Part shown: positions 59,501 to 64,000 of the stretch, piece by piece
How positions within the stretch are numbered: the stretch's first letter is position 1
Layout: the number at the start of each line of letters is the position of its first letter
NCBI RefSeq assembly: GCF_030936135.1
Contig: NC_082598.1
Span: 33,536,687-33,600,686, forward strand
Length of the DNA: 64,000 bases
Reading direction: 5' to 3'
From: Gavia stellata
Lineage: Eukaryota; Chordata; Aves; Gaviiformes; Gaviidae
Notes under the pieces: model-generated
The model's input: only the letters and a program-made list of their open reading frames with translations
Databases searched by the model: none
What the model was told of the DNA's origin: nothing
Translations under genes and position numbers: made by a program

Positions 59501-62500
59501 TAGTAATATTTTTGAATGAACTATGTATCAATGGTAATTCATAGGATAACATTAAAAGTAGCCCTTCAAATAAGGGATGTTTTGGATATACTCCTTCTGT
59601 TTGTGTTTAAAGAAGGAGGTCAGATTAATCTGTCCTAGAAATCTGACTCCTTCAATAGCTATATATTTTTATAGCATTGACAGCGGAGCTTGTGAAGAAA
59701 AGTAATAAATCAGTTTCGACGGTTTTGGGGGTTTTTTTATTTGCAAAATTACATTGCAATTTCAGTCTACAGAGTAAGTAAGATCAGTCAGCTGACCTCA
59801 TAGAAACACACTCCAAAAATCAAGTTTTCTGTTCAAATATCCAGATTATCTGATTCTTCCAGTGGTTGTACAGCAATTTGGTCTACTGAGAGATAACTAT
59901 AGCTGGGGAATGGAAAGGGAAAACAGGGCTGTCTCTTTTGCATCAGATTAGGTGTAAGATGAAGCGGTAAGATTGGGATCAGAGTTCCTGCTCACTGACC
60001 CTTGCTGAGTTCCCGGTCTAGCCACTGAGGCGCTCAGTTCTAACTACTCTAAAAGGTCTGCGCAGCTTTCAATATTCAAAGCCAAGACAGTGCAACAGAA
60101 ATGGTATAAAGCTGTTTTTGCATGGTTCCCAGGTGTTTTTTTGTTTAGCCTGAAATCAAGATTTCCATATATATGGAAATCTGAAAAAAAAAAAATCACT
60201 TTGGGGCTTGTATAACAACAATTATGTATCTCTTGGGTAACTGAAAAATAATGCCAGTTGTAGGTATAGTGAAATACTTCTTTGAATGGCAAAGGTGAAG
60301 TTGATTAAGTAAATATAAATACAGGCACTTTCTTTTAAACACAAGGAAGTATTCTTTGAAATTCATCTCTAAGTCTTCGAATGCCACTGTTCTGATAGCA
60401 AGTCTTCCACAGTAGTTTCCTCTTCTGATCTCTGATGGGACCATCAGCTAAAGAAAACTTCCACGTAGAAAGCTGTGTCACTCAGTTACAGGTTTGCCTA
60501 TGCTGTGTTCTGGGAATATCCTGTCACTTGACCAGTGCCATACAACTGTATGTCATATGCTATACCCCCATTAAGTAAAACAAGACATTGCTATTTTCCA
60601 TAGCTCCGTATCACTGGCTTGGTAAATGTGCTGTCAGTACAGTGGAAAAAGTAAATCCCTGTGGCATCTCTTGTGCTGGCCACAGGCTTTTGAGAACGGG
60701 ACTTTGCCTCTTATTGCCATGGAGGCATTGTTCATATGTTTGCACTTTTTTACACTTGTAACAACATTATAATTCAAAAACTGTAACATGTACTCTCTAT
60801 TTTATCACAGTGATAAGCTGCAATACTAATACAAACCAGATGATTCCATTTAGAAGAAAAATTAGCCTAGCCTGTAAAGTAGTAGGCAGCTATTCTCACA
60901 GTTGGCAATGTTAATCTTCCATGGCACTGTTTGTAGAAGCCTCTAAAGCAACATGATGATCATTTGGTGTACTGTAGTGATGTTAAAGTGTTCAGCTGGC
61001 TTGCTGCCTGCTTATGGGATGTTTTCCTCCTTTTACTAACTAGATGCCAAGCAGTGATTCATTTAAGCTGGCATCTTGAATTACTACAAATACCAGCTCC
61101 TAAAGAAAGTCTATGCATTTTTAACAGCATTGGTGCATTAATATAACAGTTTTCTTTGCTGTAGTAAAATACAATCTGTTCAAATAAATAAAAAAGTTAG
61201 TTTCCTTTTACATAGAAAATAAATAGTTTCCAGTAGGAAAGTTCTGGGATATCTACACATTAATAACTTGCTCTGTCAAAATGCAAAACGTATGGCAAAT
61301 AAGAAATGTTATTACAGTTACCAGTTGGACAAAATATGGTCCTAGGAAAGGAGAGAGACAGTAGAATGCTGTATGCCCAACTCTCTTTGAGTGTCATTTT
61401 GCCTGCCCTTCTGCCTCTTTTGTGTCCTTTGCTGTTTTTCCTTGAGACAAAATAAGCATGTATGATTGCAGATTATTTCAGCAGAAATTTTAGAACTCTT
61501 AAATGAAGCCAGATATTTTTCTCATCACTAAAATGTTGTAGAGTATGTACAGTTTAGCCATGGACTGCAGGTGTGGCTCCTTTATCTCCCTCCTTCATCT
61601 CCCGTGTCAACTCCTAGCAGCAGTTTTCATCATTACTGGAAACATAGAAGCTGCAAAAAGGCTTGTCTGTAGACCAGTGGTTCTCAGCCTTACCTGTGCA
61701 AGAGCTACTTTCCATCTAGACTGATCATCTCCTCTCTAGTTACATGGAAGGAGCCAGGATTTTTGCAGTAGCCTGACCTCTTGCAGTATCTCCCACATTC
61801 AGAATTTTTACAGACAAATTGGTTCAAATTAAGGATTTTTAAAAATCATTGTGAACCTAAAAATGTCAGCTCAAGACTTTGATGACCATTTTCTATTATT
61901 GCTATTTTGCCATAGTACCTGAGGGTCCTAGTTGGGGACTGAAGTTTCACCGATCTAGGTATTTCACAAATATGTGACAAAATTATTCCAGTCCCAGAGA
62001 GTTTTCATTCTAAACAGAGTGCAGGAAGCTGAACCTGGACATAAACTTTTGGACATCAAATGCAGTGAAACAAAAAGACAGTATTGGTTAGTATTAGTAA
62101 ATTAAGCTTTTAAGATAAAAACTTAAAGGACAATAAGGAGATGGTTCTGCTTGTGTCTATGAGAGTTTCCTCCCAATTGCAAAGGGTGAAACAGAGAACA
62201 AATATGCTTGTTGAGAAAAGTAATTCATGATGGAGATGAGTCAAGCTCTCAAATCAAACAGTTTATAAATCTTAGCTAGAGCTTAGGTAGGATCACTTAA
62301 GCAGCAGTTTACATCTCAAGTGTGTGGAGGCCTATTAAAGTTTTTTATTTTAACAATATTATGTTGCTCTCCACATTTACCACAGTACTTGTTGTCGCAT
62401 ATGGGTTTATGCCCAACCTCTGCCATTTTCTCCTCTGCCACAGACCTGCTTCAGTATGTTTTCTGTGTTCCTCCATACCATAATGACTATGTGTATCCTT

Positions 62501-63601
62501 GAGGAGAGGCATAGGTCAAGATTCTAGTTTGAACAGAAAGGCTCACAGGGCTTTCTGTTGTCTTCAGGTTTATTTTCAGAGAGAAGTCGTTAAATAGGAT
62601 AAAAGGATAAAAGCAGACAGAAGAATAGGCAGGAATGATAGTTAAAGGAGGCCAGGGATATCAAGGTTTGACGAAAAATGACATCCCATGTTCAGAATGG
62701 CTGTCAGACCATGGAGAATGAGATACGGGCAATGGTGCTGGCTTAGTTCAAAGTCTCTGTTTAAGGTCTCTTTCAAAATTGATTTAGAGATAGTTTATCA
62801 GGTCTTTGGATTTGTAGCCAACATGAGAGAAAAGCAGAACAAGTATCATAAGGAAAGAAGGAAAGATAAGCGCTTTTAAACAACAACATTTTCAGAGAAA
62901 CTTTCACAGAAGATATTCTGGAGTCTGGACAAAATGCAAAAGATTTTTAAAAAGCTGGACAAACCCTGCAATACTTGATACTTGGAGTATCAGCTGAAGA
63001 GACCTGGACATGTAAAAACTTCACCTTAAAGTACAGAGCTTAAGTTAGGTCATAACATGTATTTATGAACTCGTTCAATGTATTTATGTGAGCACACAGA
63101 CTCACATATATATAAATAGCGGTTTGCAGGTTTTCAGTAGTAAACATATTCCAATATTCATACAAACCTAGACTCTTAGTCTCAATATTAACTGCCATAT
63201 TTTAATAATCCTGGAATTCTTAAGGATTGCCTTAAGCAATTGAACAATATTTTTGACTGCTTTTTGGGTGAGAATTGCCATCCATTGCAGTGGCAAAGAG
63301 GAAAGACATCTTGTATTCCTCAGGACACTCCAATTCTTTACTTTATTGATTTTCAATGCAAATCTCTATTTTTTTTTCAGTGGGTGTAGTATCTATTAAA
63401 TGAAGGAGACATATGTAACTGCAAGGTTTATTTATTCAGTTGTCATCACTACTGATAATTCTTACGGTGCATATTGTTCTTCTGGTTTTTAGGGTATCAC
63501 ATTTGATGAGTTTAGATCATTTTTCCAGTTCTTGAACAACCTAGAAGACTTTACAATTGCAATGCAAATGTATAATTTTGCAAGTCGTTCCATAGGTCAA
63601 G
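16907..63601 (+). CDS. MICU3: MICU3, mitochondrial calcium uptake protein 3 (5' part, 12 exons)
   Basis: MICU3 (formerly EFHA2) is an EF-hand protein of mitochondria, a paralogue of MICU1 and MICU2. It pairs with MICU1 and raises calcium uptake through the MCU uniporter, mostly in nervous tissue. Twelve exons join in one frame: 16907-17188, 30754-30907, 35151-35182, 36029-36107, 40214-40261, 41674-41756, 46904-46975, 48318-48356, 52068-52163, 57190-57290, 59109-59280 and 63493-63601, totalling 1267 nt or 422 codons plus one base. All introns are GT-AG. The N-terminus is arginine-rich like a mitochondrial presequence, followed by a short hydrophobic segment. EF-hand loop 1 is residues 212-223. 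The exons after 63601, including EF-hand 2 and the C-terminus, are outside the window. Confidence 0.96.
20448..21046 (-). mobile_element. Solo LTR of an avian ERVL-like element
   Basis: About 600 bp starting TGTTGGGGTTTAAC and ending CCAAAACCCGTACA on the plus strand. On the minus strand it reads as a familiar bird LTR, with GTTAACT near its 5' end, an AATAAAAGC in the place of a TATA box (about 20774-20766) and CTTTATCTCAACCCACGAG near its 3' end. No retroviral coding region adjoins it. The flanks show no perfect target duplication; CATAC (20443-20447) and CGTAT (21047-21051) could be a decayed 5-bp pair. Confidence 0.85.
25034..25615 (+). pseudogene. CR1 ORF2 C-terminal fragment
   Basis: Uninterrupted frame for the last ~190 codons of CR1 ORF2, with the family tail ([43 protein letters not shown]) and a TGA at 25613-25615. 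It has no RT catalytic core or endonuclease. The absence of stops suggests a younger insertion than the frameshifted copy 1. Confidence 0.88.
25616..25733 (+). repeat. G/T-rich block with (GTTT)n inside CR1 3'UTR
   Basis: About 118 bases almost free of C on the plus strand, rich in GTTG/GGTTG steps and ending in a GTTT array (about 25704-25727). It has no equivalent in the 3'UTR of CR1 copy 1. Confidence 0.8.
29051..29078. repeat. (CT)4(CA)10 microsatellite
   Basis: Perfect CT repeat at 29051-29058 followed by ten perfect CA units at 29059-29078 in MICU3 intron 1. Confidence 0.95.
30754..30907 (+). CDS. MICU3: MICU3 exon 2
   Basis: 154 nt, residues 95-145 plus one base. It encodes [20 protein letters not shown] and [19 protein letters not shown], conserved with human MICU3 and other MICU proteins. 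The acceptor is TTTGAAG at 30747-30753 and the donor is AAAC|GTAAGC. The leftover C joins GT of exon 3 to make an Arg codon. Open frame continues past the donor for 25 codons but has no family similarity, which supports the splice. Confidence 0.96.
30908..35150 (+). other. MICU3: MICU3 intron 2
   Basis: 4.2 kb phase-1 AT-rich intron with a CR1 3' fragment at 33860-34137. Nothing else recognised. Confidence 0.9.
33860..34137 (+). mobile_element. CR1 LINE 3' fragment, copy 3 (older subfamily)
   Basis: Short CR1 tail with GAGGCACTGGAACAGGTTGC, TTGAGCAACCTGGTCTAGTG and GGTCCCTTCCAACCCAAACC followed by CATTCTATGATGATT. The 3'UTR differs from copies 1 and 2, so it belongs to another CR1 subfamily. 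The terminal 8-mer repeat is degraded. The left boundary is approximate. Confidence 0.92.
35151..35182 (+). CDS. MICU3: MICU3 exon 3 (32-nt microexon)
   Basis: Just 32 nt; with the C from exon 2 it encodes [11 protein letters not shown] (residues 146-156), matching human VAKTWKSLSKQ. TTTCTTGCAG precedes it and GTGGGC follows. It is too short for most open-frame searches; the match to the family and phase agreement on both sides support it. Confidence 0.93.
35183..36028 (+). other. MICU3: MICU3 intron 3
   Basis: 846-bp phase-0 intron with a long T-rich tract before the TTTTTTAG acceptor. No other feature. Confidence 0.9.
36029..36107 (+). CDS. MICU3: MICU3 exon 4
   Basis: 79 nt, residues 157-182 plus one base: [20 protein letters not shown] then RNLNEK. 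Human reads [20 protein letters not shown], so identification is secure. The donor is AAAG|GTGGGG; the final G combines with GT of exon 5 to give Gly. Confidence 0.96.
36108..40213 (+). other. MICU3: MICU3 intron 4
   Basis: 4.1 kb phase-1 AT-rich intron. It holds a C10/G7 inverted pair at 38356-38390. No transposon recognised. Confidence 0.9.
38356..38390. repeat. C10 ... G7 inverted repeat
   Basis: Ten C (38356-38365), an 18-base spacer, then seven G (38384-38390) in MICU3 intron 4. The runs can pair as a 7-bp all-GC stem. Confidence 0.85.
40214..40261 (+). CDS. MICU3: MICU3 exon 5 (48 nt)
   Basis: With the G of exon 4 it encodes [16 protein letters not shown] (residues 183-198) plus one base, identical in pattern to human. 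A T-rich tract and CTTCAG precede it; AACAA|GTAAGT is a strong donor. This is the helical segment leading into the first EF-hand lobe. Confidence 0.95.
40262..41673 (+). other. MICU3: MICU3 intron 5
   Basis: 1.4 kb phase-1 intron. A 115-codon plus-strand frame (41300-41647) lies here, but it has no similarity I recognise and ordinary AT-rich composition. No other feature. Confidence 0.88.
41674..41756 (+). CDS. MICU3: MICU3 exon 6 (EF-hand 1)
   Basis: 83 nt, residues 199-226: [13 protein letters not shown] then the loop [12 protein letters not shown] at residues 212-223. The loop is canonical: D at 1, D at 3, N at 5, D at 9, E at 12, and G just after position 3. It should bind calcium. Acceptor TTTTGGCAG, donor TAGTG|GTACGT. 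The sequence is essentially identical to human MICU3. Confidence 0.97.
41757..46903 (+). other. MICU3: MICU3 intron 6
   Basis: 5.1 kb phase-0 AT-rich intron with A-rich runs (about 43925-43950 and 44001-44015) and a short GGTA run near 44467. A 120-codon open frame at 44887-45249 has no recognisable similarity. No transposon identified. Confidence 0.88.
46904..46975 (+). CDS. MICU3: MICU3 exon 7
   Basis: 72 nt, residues 227-250: [20 protein letters not shown] then RAML. A strongly basic and acidic helix after EF-hand 1. Human has EIK where this has ERK. Acceptor TTTTTAG, donor GCTG|GTAAGT. Phase 0 on both sides, so skipping would keep the frame. Confidence 0.95.
46976..48317 (+). other. MICU3: MICU3 intron 7
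   Basis: 1.3 kb phase-0 AT-rich intron with a short AAAC repeat (about 48183-48200). Nothing else recognised. Confidence 0.9.
48318..48356 (+). CDS. MICU3: MICU3 exon 8 (39-nt microexon)
   Basis: 39 nt, residues 251-263: [13 protein letters not shown], against human [13 protein letters not shown]. The acceptor is ATGTCAG. The donor must be AACAGT|GTAGGT at 48357, because exon 9 then continues VLK as in human. A second GT four bases further on (48361) would shift the frame into a TAA two codons later. Confidence 0.92.
48357..52067 (+). other. MICU3: MICU3 intron 8
   Basis: 3.7 kb phase-0 AT-rich intron. A G9-A-G6 run lies at 51338-51353. No transposon or gene recognised. Confidence 0.9.
52068..52163 (+). 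CDS. MICU3: MICU3 exon 9
   Basis: 96 nt, residues 264-295: [20 protein letters not shown] then [12 protein letters not shown]. Human reads [20 protein letters not shown], so the linker before RSYWD is the variable part. Acceptor CTTCTGCAG, donor GGAG|GTATAA. Phase 0 on both sides. Confidence 0.96.
52164..57189 (+). other. MICU3: MICU3 intron 9
   Basis: 5.0 kb phase-0 AT-rich intron. I see only short chance frames and A/T runs. Confidence 0.9.
57190..57290 (+). CDS. MICU3: MICU3 exon 10
   Basis: 101 nt, residues 296-328 plus two bases: [20 protein letters not shown] then [13 protein letters not shown]. Conserved with human except ISSSMSD for ITSLVTD. Acceptor ATTTAAG, donor TATAG|GTGAGT. The trailing AG joins A of exon 11 to make Arg. 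Confidence 0.96.
57291..59108 (+). other. MICU3: MICU3 intron 10
   Basis: 1.8 kb phase-2 AT-rich intron without recognised repeats or genes. Confidence 0.9.
59109..59280 (+). CDS. MICU3: MICU3 exon 11
   Basis: 172 nt, residues 329-386: [40 protein letters not shown], then [18 protein letters not shown]. The first 40 residues match human exactly; the end differs slightly (human has VFLENVRYSIPEEK). Acceptor GTGCTTTAG, donor AAAG|GTAACT. Confidence 0.97.
59281..63492 (+). other. MICU3: MICU3 intron 11
   Basis: 4.2 kb phase-0 AT-rich intron. It contains a 24-bp perfect palindrome at 60159-60182. No transposon recognised. Confidence 0.9.
60159..60182. repeat. 24-bp perfect palindrome
   Basis: Half-site AGATTTCCATAT followed directly by its exact reverse complement. 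The centre reads CCATATATATGG. Confidence 0.95.
63493..63601 (+). CDS. MICU3: MICU3 exon 12 (last exon in window)
   Basis: 109 nt, residues 387-422 plus one base: [20 protein letters not shown] then [16 protein letters not shown]. Human reads [20 protein letters not shown] followed by [16 protein letters not shown]. Acceptor TTTTTAG, donor CAAG|GTAAGT. The next exon, starting with the DEFKRAV-type segment, lies beyond the right edge. Confidence 0.96.
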
Positions 63602-64000
63602 GTAAGTATTTATATTTTTATAAAAATCTGTTGATAAAGATACAGAACTGTTGACAGAAATACAAAAATACTGTGTAATTCCTAATTTGTAGTTTTAATG
63701 TCTCAGGTAAAAGGCTAAAAGGGCTAGGACTCCAGCTTTGAGAGGCGAAGGCTCAGTCATATCATAAGAGATATGATAAAGCTTTACAAAGTTGTATAAG
63801 TGGTGGATAAGCTGAATGCAGAATAGTTGGTCACCAAATCCTACAATACAAGAGTTAAGAGGCACTTGATGACACCAGTAAGAGATCAGTTTAAAGCAAA
63901 CAAAAGCATTTCTTTACACGGCGGGCGTCTGGAATCTGGCCTTCTACGAAGGTTGTAGAAGGAAACAGTGTCAGAAGGTCCGAAGAGGGATTAGACATTT
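63602..64000 (+). other. MICU3: MICU3 intron 12 (partial)
   Basis: Start of a phase-1 intron cut by the window edge. Nothing recognised in the visible 399 bases. Confidence 0.85.

Noticed and set aside
60159-60182. SRF CArG box at the centre of the palindrome
   Set aside because: The core is CC followed by eight A/T bases and GG; a CArG box has six, so spacing is wrong.

Overview
The window is nuclear DNA from a bird. The evidence is three 3'-end copies of CR1 LINEs carrying the usual avian 3' terminus, two LTRs of families I recognise from bird genomes, and a head-to-head pair of vertebrate genes, FGF20 and MICU3. I cannot resolve the order or species. There are no bacterial-type operons, CRISPR arrays or intact mobile-element genes.

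Layout. Positions 1-3420 are AT-rich DNA downstream of FGF20, including its 3'UTR. FGF20 is complete on the minus strand: exon 1 at 8823-9129, exon 2 at 6365-6468, exon 3 at 3421-3666, with all splice sites canonical, giving a 218-residue protein. Intron 2 carries a 1.4 kb, 5'-truncated, frameshifted CR1 whose 3' end lies about 40 bp from the exon 2 splice donor. A CpG island covers FGF20 exon 1 and its promoter (about 8560-9660). The 7.8 kb between the two start codons holds a candidate regulatory patch (10665-11081: a homeobox-type site, two identical palindromes and four TCF/LEF-type motifs) and a solo LTR (14090-15151) with an intact 5-bp target duplication and an internal minisatellite.

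MICU3 starts at 16907 on the plus strand inside a second CpG island and runs off the right edge. I place twelve coding exons (16907-63601). They join in one open frame of 422 complete codons plus one base, and include the first EF-hand. The C-terminal exons with the second EF-hand lie beyond the window. Intron 1 (13.6 kb) holds a second LTR (20448-21046) and a CR1 fragment (24988-25800); intron 2 holds a CR1 3' end (33860-34137). The other introns are AT-rich with a few simple repeats.

Function. FGF20 is a secreted FGF9-subfamily ligand needed for feather and scale placodes in birds. MICU3 is a mitochondrial EF-hand regulator of the calcium uniporter. The pair is adjacent and divergent in other vertebrates too, so this is ordinary conserved synteny. 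I found no undescribed biological system. The observations most worth checking are the TCF/LEF-type cluster upstream of FGF20, the hairpin-forming minisatellite in the solo LTR, the CR1 next to an FGF20 donor, and a tandem splice donor in MICU3.
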